Below, piece after piece: positions 9,506-16,602 of a stretch of 64,000 nt of DNA. The notes under the pieces were generated by a model. The model was not told the DNA's origin. It saw only the letters and a program-made list of their open reading frames with translations, and searched no databases. Made by a program: the position numbers and the translations under genes. The stretch's first letter is position 1. Every line of letters begins with the position of its first letter. The DNA comes from Paraburkholderia rhizosphaerae (GTDB lineage: Bacteria; Pseudomonadota; Gammaproteobacteria; Burkholderiales; Burkholderiaceae): NCBI RefSeq assembly GCF_004366595.1, contig NZ_SORE01000003.1:186001-250000 (forward strand), in the 5' to 3' direction.

Positions 9506-12500
9506 TCATGCGTCGACCGGCGCGGCGCCCGCGGCCTGCTGCAACATTTGCGGAATCGCGTCGCGCGGCATCGGCTTCGCGAAGAAAAAGCCCTGCATTT
9601 CATCGCACGCACGCTCTTTCAGAAAATCGAGCTGCGCGGACGTTTCCACCCCTTCCGCGATCACCTGCATCTTCAGCGAGTGCGCGAGCGCGATAATCGC
9701 CGACGTGATCGTCTCGTCGTCGTTCGACACGCCGATATCGGACACAAATGAGCGGTCAATCTTCAGCCGGTCGACCGGGAAACGCTTCAGATAGCTGAGG
9801 CTCGAATAGCCGGTGCCGAAATCGTCGATGGCCAGACCGATGCCGAGCGCGTGCAGTTCGTTCAGCATCGTCACTGCTTCTTCCGCGTTGCGCATGATCG
9901 TGCTCTCGGTCAATTCGAGCTCCAGGTACTGCGGCTCGAGGCCGGTTTCCGCGAGTACCTGCTTGACGAGCTTCGCGACATTGCGCTGCTGGAAGTGCCT
10001 CGCCGACAGATTCACCGACACGCGCGCGGGCGGCAGCCCTTCGTCCTGCCACGCCTTGTTCTGCCGGCATGCCTCGCGCAGCACCCATTCGGACAACGGT
10101 CCGATCAGGCCGCTTTCTTCCGCGACCGGAATAAACGACGACGGCGGCACGAGACCGACCTCGGGGTCGCGCCAGCGAATCAGCGCCTCGACACCGACGA
10201 TCTGCCCGGTATTGATATCGACCTGCGGCTGATAGTGCAGCAGGAACTCGTTGTCGCGCAGCGCGCGGCGCAGCCGCCGTTCGAGGTTTAACCGCGCGCC
10301 CGCGCTCGCGTTCATTTCCGGCTGATAGAACTGGAACGTGTTGCGGCCCATGTCCTTCGCGCGATACATCGCGAGGTCGGCTTTCTTCATCAGCGTTTCG
10401 GCGTCGTCTCCGTCCTGCGGGAAGAGGCTCGCGCCCATGCTGCAGCCGACGTACAACTCGGTGCCGTCGAGCCATACCGGCTCCGAGATGCTCGCGCGCA
10501 CGCGCTCCATCCATGCGATCAGCGATGCTTCGTCGGTCGTGTCGGACAGCACCACGACGAACTCGTCGCCGCCGTGACGCGCAACGGTGTCGGTCGCTCG
10601 CGCGCAGCGCGCGAGGCGGTCCGCGACCACCGCGAGCAGCCGGTCGCCGACGCTGTGCCCGAGGCTGTCGTTGACGTTTTTAAAACCGTCGAGATCGATA
10701 AACACGACCGCCACGCCGGTGTGATGCCGCTGCCCGACCACCAGCGCATGCTGCAACCGGTCGCGCAGCAGGTTGCGGTTCGGCAGGCGCGTGAGGCCGT
10801 CGTAGTTCGCCTGATATTCAAGCTGTTCCTGATAGCGGATCAGCGCGGTCACGTCGTTGATCACGCCGATATGGTGCGTCGGCTCACCATCGGTATTCGG
10901 CACCGGCGCGATATATAGCTGATTCCAGAACAGCGCGCCGTCCTTCCGGTAGTTGCGCAGCACCGCACTGACCTCACGATTCGCGACCAGCGCCTGACGG
11001 ATCGCCGCAACGCCTTCCTGGTCGCGGTCGTCGCGCTGTAGCAGCCGGCAGTCCTGGCCGATCACTTCGGCTGGATCGTAGCCGGTGATCCGCTTGAACG
11101 CGGGGTTCACATATTCGATCAGGTTGCCGCCTTCGGCCGGCCCCGTGATCAGAATCGCGTTCACGCTCGCGTCGAGCGCGCGGCTTTGCAGCCGCAGCGC
11201 GAGATCGGCGCGCTTGCGCTGCGTGATGTCGGTGTACGAGCCGAGCACGCCGATTACCCGGCCGTCGCTGTCGGTAAAGGGCAGCTTGCTGGTAATCGTC
11301 GTGCGGTATTCGCCATCGACCACCATATCGAACTCGTAATTCATCCTCGGCACGCCGGATTCGATCACTTCGGCATCGTGCAGACGCACATCGTCGGCGA
11401 ACTCGCGCCATGGCAAATCGGCGTCGGTCTTGCCGACCACCTGCTCCGGGTAAGCGAGGCCCGCGTCACGCGCGAACGCCATATTGCAACCCAGATAACG
11501 GGATTCGCGATCCTTCCAGAACACGCGCTGCGGGATATTGTCGATCACCGTCTCAAGCATCTGGTTCGAGCGCTGCGCTTCGGCTTCCGCGTTGATCTGG
11601 TCGGTCACGTCGGCGGCCAGTACGAACATCGCCGAGCGGCTCATAAACGTGAGCGGGTGATACGAAATGTCCGCGTTGATCAGCGAGCCGTCCTTGCGAC
11701 GGTGATGCCAGATGCCGGCTACCGTGCGGCCGGTGCGCGGCGCGGCTTCGCTGCGCTGCAGATGCGATTCGAGGCGCGCGACTTCAGTCGACGGACGAAT
11801 CGCGCGAATCGTCATCTCGAGAAACTCTTCTTCCGAGTAGCCATATTGATGGACCGCCGCCGCGTTCACCGCGAGAAAACGCAATGACTCACGATCGAAG
11901 ATGTACATCGGCACCGGATGCTCGTCGAACAGGCCGCGAAAGCGTTCGTCGTGGCGCCGCAGCGCCCGCACCACGCGCAGGCGCTCGCGCTCCTTGCTTT
12001 CGCGCGCGCCGAACGTGTAGATCAGAAGCGCGCCACCGGCCAGCATCGTGACCACCAGCAGCAGCGTCGCGCGCTGCGTATCGCGGGCCGACTTCGCGAG
12101 CGTCGCATCGAGCGCGAGATCTTCGCGACGCCGCAACGCGGCCAGCCCCGATTCGAGCCGGTCCACATCCATGCCCAGTCGCGTGTACGCGGTCGCGGCC
12201 CATGCGCGCTGATCGTCCGGAACTGCCATCGTCGCGCGTTGTCGCGCGACGAACAGCGCGTCCTCGATGCTCTTTTGTAACACGTGGCTATCGGCGCTTA
12301 GCGTGCCGAACATCGCGAGCATCGACGGATCATCGGAGAGTTGGCTGCGCAGCGTGTCTTCGAGCCGCGACATCGATGCGATCATCGCGCTCGCCGCGCC
12401 GTCCGGCACCGCGACGCCGGCCGTCTGGTAGCGCCCGAGCAGCGCAAGGCCATCTTCGATCTTCGCGCGATACGCGTCGAGGTTCTGCCGGATGCTCGTC

Positions 12501-12634
12501 GCACGGATCGTACGGGCGTCGACGTCGCGCTGCGCGCGGATCTGCGTGTACGCAATAAATGCATTCGCGCCGACCGCCGATGCGACGATCGCAAGGTTGA
12601 TCAGGAGCCGCCGCTTCGAGAGAATTGGATTCAT
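9506..12634 (-). CDS. Membrane PAS-PAS-PAS-GGDEF-EAL cyclic-di-GMP signalling protein
   Basis: 1042 residues. A membrane helix near residues 10-28 and a second at about 225-245 (LLLVVTMLAGGALLIYTFG) enclose a periplasmic helical sensor region. Three PAS units follow; the second ends in a clear PAC motif (GVLGSYTDITQRKRADLA). The GGDEF domain has RHGGDEFVVVLSD and an RxxD inhibitory site five residues upstream (RATD). The EAL domain has EALIRWRDPEVGL, the catalytic loop DDFGTGYSSLSYLKRFPVDR and LKIDRSFV. Both catalytic motifs look intact, so diguanylate cyclase and phosphodiesterase activity are both possible; many such hybrids are net phosphodiesterases. Start chosen at MNPILSKRR; an ATG at 12700 is an alternative. 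Confidence 0.92.
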   Translation of the reverse strand: MNPILSKRRLLINLAIVASAVGANAFIAYTQIRAQRDVDARTIRATSIRQNLDAYRAKIEDGLALLGRYQTAGVAVPDGAASAMIASMSRLEDTLRSQLSDDPSMLAMFGTLSADSHVLQKSIEDALFVARQRATMAVPDDQRAWAATAYTRLGMDVDRLESGLAALRRREDLALDATLAKSARDTQRATLLLVVTMLAGGALLIYTFGARESKERERLRVVRALRRHDERFRGLFDEHPVPMYIFDRESLRFLAVNAAAVHQYGYSEEEFLEMTIRAIRPSTEVARLESHLQRSEAAPRTGRTVAGIWHHRRKDGSLINADISYHPLTFMSRSAMFVLAADVTDQINAEAEAQRSNQMLETVIDNIPQRVFWKDRESRYLGCNMAFARDAGLAYPEQVVGKTDADLPWREFADDVRLHDAEVIESGVPRMNYEFDMVVDGEYRTTITSKLPFTDSDGRVIGVLGSYTDITQRKRADLALRLQSRALDASVNAILITGPAEGGNLIEYVNPAFKRITGYDPAEVIGQDCRLLQRDDRDQEGVAAIRQALVANREVSAVLRNYRKDGALFWNQLYIAPVPNTDGEPTHHIGVINDVTALIRYQEQLEYQANYDGLTRLPNRNLLRDRLQHALVVGQRHHTGVAVVFIDLDGFKNVNDSLGHSVGDRLLAVVADRLARCARATDTVARHGGDEFVVVLSDTTDEASLIAWMERVRASISEPVWLDGTELYVGCSMGASLFPQDGDDAETLMKKADLAMYRAKDMGRNTFQFYQPEMNASAGARLNLERRLRRALRDNEFLLHYQPQVDINTGQIVGVEALIRWRDPEVGLVPPSSFIPVAEESGLIGPLSEWVLREACRQNKAWQDEGLPPARVSVNLSARHFQQRNVAKLVKQVLAETGLEPQYLELELTESTIMRNAEEAVTMLNELHALGIGLAIDDFGTGYSSLSYLKRFPVDRLKIDRSFVSDIGVSNDDETITSAIIALAHSLKMQVIAEGVETSAQLDFLKERACDEMQGFFFAKPMPRDAIPQMLQQAAGAAPVDA

Positions 12635-12829
12635 GGGTTCCGAAGATCGTTCGTCCTGCGGGCGACACGCGTCGGCCAATCGATTATTTTTTTCGAGCAT
12701 CCACGCGCATCGATCACGGCATCCGATGCGACGCCTGACGCGCGCCTTCACGCGCCAACCCATGGATAACGGCAGCGTTCGGAACGAGTTGAGGGCGCAA
12801 CAGCGAAAAGCAGAAAAAATGCCGCAGAA

Positions 12830-13306
12830 TCAGTGCGCGAGGCCGAATTCCTTCATTGCGGGCACGAAATCGTGATTCCCTTCCGGCTTGCGGGACAACT
12901 TCGCGAGTACGTACCGCTTGAACGGCTCGAGCCGAGCCCATTGCTCGGTGCTCGGCGCGACAAGCTGTGCAACGTTTGCCTGATGCAGCACGCCGTCCGG
13001 CACCGCGTCGACGATGCGCCATGCCGGCGTGTCTTCCGGCGTGAACCAGTCCGGCTCGACATTCGCGTGGGTGCGCATCATCTCGAACAGCGCGTGATCG
13101 AAGTTTGGCTCGATCGCAATGTCGTCTTCGACCGGAAAGCGCGCGAGCAGCGTGCGATCTTCGTGCGGCAGCAACTGCCATTGCGCGAGCGAAATGCGCA
13201 ACCCGAAACGATCGAGATTGAAGCGTACGCACATCGGTATGAAGGTCAGATTCTCCGAAGACTCGACTTCGAAGTGAAACAGCAACGGCGCTTCGTTCAG
13301 TCCCAT
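12830..13306 (-). CDS. Nitrate-reductase-associated family protein
   Basis: 158 residues, soluble, no signal peptide. EVESSENLTFIPMCVRFNLD followed by RFGLRISLAQWQLLPHED resembles the small 'nitrate reductase associated protein' family (Pfam Nitr_red_assoc), whose members begin with a segment in which 'IPM..R.KLD..G..L...W' is conserved. The molecular function of that family is unknown. The ATG at 13306 is preceded by GAGGA at good spacing. It is divergent from fdhD, a formate-dehydrogenase maturation gene, which fits a link to molybdoenzymes. Assigned from memory of the family pattern, not a search. Confidence 0.65.
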   Translation of the reverse strand: MGLNEAPLLFHFEVESSENLTFIPMCVRFNLDRFGLRISLAQWQLLPHEDRTLLARFPVEDDIAIEPNFDHALFEMMRTHANVEPDWFTPEDTPAWRIVDAVPDGVLHQANVAQLVAPSTEQWARLEPFKRYVLAKLSRKPEGNHDFVPAMKEFGLAH

Positions 13307-13485
13307 GGCGAATCCTCGGAAGTGGGGGGCCGGAAGTGACGGATCGCAAACGGAGAAATGCGCTGCGCGATGCGCCCGGCCGAATGTGGACGCAGATGCG
13401 GACGCGGCGCAGGCAAACCCGGCTTGAGGTATTTTAGAACCTAATTGGCCACAAACCAGCGACAGGCCACCCGAAGGAGCAGCGC

Positions 13486-14322
13486 TTGAACCCACTGGAA
13501 ACCGCCGGACAGCCCGGCACGATCGAACAGCCGGTACGCCGGCACCGCGGCAGCGCGATCGACACCATCGACGACCACGTCGGCCAGGAATGGCCGGTGG
13601 CACTCGTATTCAATGGCATTTCGCACGCGGTGATGATGTGCACGCCGCGCGACCTGGAAGCGTTTGCGGTCGGTTTTGCGGTGTCGGAAGGGATCGTCGA
13701 TCGCAATGCCGACATTCAGGACATCGAGGTTGAACTGCACGAAAACGGCAACGCGGACAGCAAGCTGCCGTACGCGGAAGTGCAGTTGACCGTCGTGCAG
13801 CAGGCGTTTGTCGCACTGAAGGAGAAGCGCCGCGCGCTCGCCGGCCGCAGTGGCTGCGGCGTGTGCGGAATCGAGAGTATCGACCTGCTCGATTTGCAGC
13901 CGGAGCGCGTGCCCGACACCGGTTTTCTGCAGCGTCTCGCGCCTGACGCGATCGCGCGTGCGGCTCGCGAACTGCCCGCGCATCAGGCGTTGACGCGCCT
14001 GACTGGCGGGTTGCACGCCGCTGCGTGGTGCGATGCCACCGGCGCGATTCGGTATGCGTTCGAGGATGTCGGCCGCCACAACGCGCTCGATAAGCTGATT
14101 GGTCAGCTGGTGCTCGATCGCGCGGATACCCGGGAAGGCTTCGTGTTTCTGTCGAGCCGCGCGAGCTATGAATTGGTGCGCAAGGCGGCCCGGGTCGGCG
14201 TGCCGATGGTCGCGACGATCTCGGCGCCGTCGTCGCTCGCGATTGCGATCGCGCGGGAAGCGGGTGTGCGGCTTGTCAGTTTTTGCCGCGAAAACAGCTA
14301 TGTCGATTACGACACGGTGTGA
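13486..14322 (+). CDS. fdhD: Formate dehydrogenase accessory sulfurtransferase FdhD
   Basis: Passes sulfur from IscS to the molybdenum cofactor, giving the sulfurated Mo/W-bis-MGD that active formate dehydrogenase needs. 278 residues. FNGISHAVMMCTPRDLEAFA and VGFAVSEGI are the FdhD N-terminal signature, and GRSGCGVCGIESI carries the catalytic CxxC pair. RYAFEDVGRHNALDKLIG and SRASYELVRKAARVGVPM form the nucleotide-binding half. It begins with TTG at 13486 behind GAAGGAGC, a strong ribosome-binding site with suitable spacing; no ATG lies close by. No formate dehydrogenase structural gene is in the window. Confidence 0.95.
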   Translation: MNPLETAGQPGTIEQPVRRHRGSAIDTIDDHVGQEWPVALVFNGISHAVMMCTPRDLEAFAVGFAVSEGIVDRNADIQDIEVELHENGNADSKLPYAEVQLTVVQQAFVALKEKRRALAGRSGCGVCGIESIDLLDLQPERVPDTGFLQRLAPDAIARAARELPAHQALTRLTGGLHAAAWCDATGAIRYAFEDVGRHNALDKLIGQLVLDRADTREGFVFLSSRASYELVRKAARVGVPMVATISAPSSLAIAIAREAGVRLVSFCRENSYVDYDTV

Positions 14323-14382
14323 AGGCGTGTGACCCGGAGGCGATCGGGTGTGGCCAATCGTCACGGCGGCGCGGTGGCCCCT

Positions 14383-14436
14383 TGTGCCCGCTGTGCCCGC
14401 TGTGCCCGCTGTGCCCGCTGTGCCCGCTGTGGCCGC
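14383..14436. repeat. Tandem 9-bp repeat (5 perfect copies and 1 variant)
   Basis: TGTGCCCGC is repeated head-to-tail five times (14383-14427), followed by one copy with a single change (TGTGGCCGC, 14428-14436). It lies in the gap between the convergent fdhD and enoyl-CoA hydratase genes, so it codes for nothing recognised. A multiple of three, it would not shift a frame if it varied. Confidence 0.9.
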
Positions 14437-14475
14437 TGGCGTGCGCGCCTCTCGACGCATCTTCCCCCGCCGGCG

Positions 14476-15240
14476 TTACGAGATCGAACGAAAGTCCGGC
14501 TTGCGCTTCTCGAAGAACGCGTTGAACGCTTCGCGCGCCGCCGGCGCAAGCAGCATCTTCGCGAAGTGCAGCGCCTCCTCGGCCATTTGTGTTTGCACCT
14601 CGTGCTGGCTCGCCCGCTTCATCAGCGCCTTGGTCACGCGCAGCGATGAAGCCGGCAGCGCCGCAAGCTTGCGCGCCTGCTGCAATGCGAATGCGTCGAC
14701 TTCACCAGCCGGCAGCAGCCGGTTCACAAAACCCATCCGCTGCGCTTCGCGCGCGTCGAACGCTTCGCCGAGCAGCAGCTTTTCGGCTGCGGCCTGATAG
14801 CCGGCCACCCGTTGCACCAGCAACGATGATGCCGCTTCGGGACACAGGCCGAGCTGGCTGAACGGCAACGCGAAGGTCGCGGTATCGGCTGCATAGACCA
14901 GATCGCAATGCAACAGCATCGTCGTACCGATACCGACCGCCGCGCCCGCCACCGCCGCAACGAGCGGCTTTTCCGCCGAACTGATCGCGCGCAGGAAGCG
15001 GAACACCGGTGCGTCTTCGCCGACCGGCGGCGTCTTCAGGAAATCTTCGAGATCGTTGCCCGCGCTGAAGACGCCTGCGCTGCCGCGCAGCAGAACCGCG
15101 TGTACGGCCGCGTCGGCCTGCGCTTCGGCGAGCGCGTCCGCCATCGCCTGATACATCGCGGCGGTGATCGCGTTCTTCCTGCCGGGCCGGTTGATGACAA
15201 TCGTCATCACGCCGTCGGTGCGTTCCACCAGAATGTCCAT
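14476..15240 (-). CDS. Enoyl-CoA hydratase/isomerase family protein
   Basis: Crotonase-fold enzyme of 254 residues, last gene of the fatty-acid oxidation operon. MDILVERTDGVMTIVINRP starts the fold. GSAGVFSAGNDLEDF and GAAVGIGTTMLLHCDLVYA provide the two oxyanion-hole peptides, and FSQLGLCPEAASSLLVQRVAG is the usual catalytic-loop region. The CPEAASS variant, with a single acidic residue, is common in isomerase-like crotonases, so a delta3-delta2-enoyl-CoA isomerase role is as likely as hydration. The ATG at 15240 has GGAGAG upstream. It is separated from the thiolase gene by a 136-bp repeat-rich leader, yet runs in the same direction. Confidence 0.88.
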   Translation of the reverse strand: MDILVERTDGVMTIVINRPGRKNAITAAMYQAMADALAEAQADAAVHAVLLRGSAGVFSAGNDLEDFLKTPPVGEDAPVFRFLRAISSAEKPLVAAVAGAAVGIGTTMLLHCDLVYAADTATFALPFSQLGLCPEAASSLLVQRVAGYQAAAEKLLLGEAFDAREAQRMGFVNRLLPAGEVDAFALQQARKLAALPASSLRVTKALMKRASQHEVQTQMAEEALHFAKMLLAPAAREAFNAFFEKRKPDFRSIS

Positions 15241-15245
15241 GCGCT

Positions 15246-15332
15246 CTCCGTTGCGTTGCTCTTTGCTTCGCGTTGCTCGTGACTGCTGCGTTGCCTGGCG
15301 TTGCGTTGCGTTGTGCTGCATTGCGTTGCGGT
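15246..15332. repeat. Degenerate GTTGC (CAACG) repeat tract in the leader of the hydratase gene
   Basis: About ten copies of GTTGC, some separated by CG and others by variable bases, fill this stretch. In the sense of the downstream minus-strand gene it reads as repeated GCAAC, a G-poor and probably unstructured leader just before the ribosome-binding site. Confidence 0.7.
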
Positions 15333-15376
15333 AACCGCGACGGCCAGCCGTTCAGCGGCTCACCGTCGCGTTGTGA

Positions 15377-16579
15377 TTACAACCGCTCGATAATCCCCGC
15401 CGCGCCCATACCGGTGCCGACGCACATCGTCACCATCCCGTACTTCAGATTGCGGCGGCGCAGCGCATGCACGACCGTCGAAGCACGGATCGCGCCGGTT
15501 GCACCCAGCGGATGGCCAAGCGCAATCGCGCCGCCAATGGGGTTCACCTTCGCCGGATCGAGCCCGAGGTCCTGGATCACCGCCAGCGATTGCGCGGCAA
15601 ACGCTTCGTTCAGCTCGATCCAGTCGATGTCGTCCTGCTTGAGGCCCGCAGCCTTCAGCGCGGCCGGAATCGCTTCCTTCGGCCCGATGCCCATGATTTC
15701 CGGCGGCACACCGCGCACCGCGAAGCTGACGAAGCGCGCGAGCGGCGTCAGGTTGAACTGCTTGAGCACCTTCTCCGACACGACGATCAGCGCGCCCGCG
15801 CCATCCGACGTCTGCGAGCTGTTGCCGGCCGTGACCGTGCCCTTGTTCGCGAACACCGCGCGCAGCTTCGCGAGCCCTTCGATCGACGTGTCCGCGCGCG
15901 GACCTTCGTCGAGCGACACTTCGCGCGTCTTCACGCGCACTTCGCCGGTCGCGAGATCCGGGAAGCGCTCGACGATCGTGTACGGCGCGATCTCATCCTT
16001 GAACTCGCCGGCCTGCTGGCCCGCAAGCGCCCGCTGATGCGACTGCAACGCGAACTGGTCTTGTGCTTCGCGGCTCACTTTCCAGCGCTCGGCGACGCGC
16101 TCGGCGGTCAACCCCATGCCGTACGCGATGCCGACATCCTCGCCGCGATCGAAGATATGCGGCGACAGCGACGGCTTGTTGCCCATCATGGGCACCATCG
16201 TCATCGACTCGCAACCGCCCGCGATCATCGCGTCCGATTCGCCGACGCGAATGCGGTCCGCGGCCATCGCCAGCGCAGTGAGACCCGACGCGCAGAAGCG
16301 GTTGACCGTCACACCGCCGACCGTGTTCGGCAAGCCCGACAGCAGCGCGCCCATGCGCGCGACGTTCAGCCCCTGCTCGGCTTCCGGAATCGCACAACCG
16401 ACGATCGCATCTTCGATCACGCTCGTGTCGAGCCCCGGCACCTGCGCGACCGCCGAGCGGATCGCGTGCACCAGCAGCTCGTCGGGGCGCGTGTTTTTGA
16501 ACATGCCGCGCGGCGCCTTGCCGATCGGCGTGCGTGCGGCGGCGACGATATATGCGTCCTGCAATTGCTTGTTGCTCAT
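15377..16579 (-). CDS. fadA: Acetyl-CoA C-acyltransferase (3-ketoacyl-CoA thiolase)
   Basis: Final step of beta-oxidation: thiolytic cleavage of 3-ketoacyl-CoA to acetyl-CoA and a shortened acyl-CoA. 400 residues. The nucleophilic Cys is in VNRFCASGLTALAMA, the catalytic His in GGAIALGHPLGATGA and the second Cys in CVGTGMGAAGIIERL. N-terminal AYIVAAARTPIGKAPRG is typical of degradative thiolases. It starts 23 bp after the upstream dehydrogenase/hydratase gene, matching the known pairing of alpha and beta subunits of the fatty-acid oxidation complex. The paralogue choice (FadA, FadI or a PHB-type thiolase) is not certain; the symbol follows the operon context. Confidence 0.92.
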   Translation of the reverse strand: MSNKQLQDAYIVAAARTPIGKAPRGMFKNTRPDELLVHAIRSAVAQVPGLDTSVIEDAIVGCAIPEAEQGLNVARMGALLSGLPNTVGGVTVNRFCASGLTALAMAADRIRVGESDAMIAGGCESMTMVPMMGNKPSLSPHIFDRGEDVGIAYGMGLTAERVAERWKVSREAQDQFALQSHQRALAGQQAGEFKDEIAPYTIVERFPDLATGEVRVKTREVSLDEGPRADTSIEGLAKLRAVFANKGTVTAGNSSQTSDGAGALIVVSEKVLKQFNLTPLARFVSFAVRGVPPEIMGIGPKEAIPAALKAAGLKQDDIDWIELNEAFAAQSLAVIQDLGLDPAKVNPIGGAIALGHPLGATGAIRASTVVHALRRRNLKYGMVTMCVGTGMGAAGIIERL

Positions 16580-16602
16580 GTGATTGCTCCTTGGTCCGCC
16601 GC

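Noticed and set aside
14383..14436. CRISPR-like array
   Set aside because: Units are 9 bp with no spacers, so it is a simple tandem repeat.
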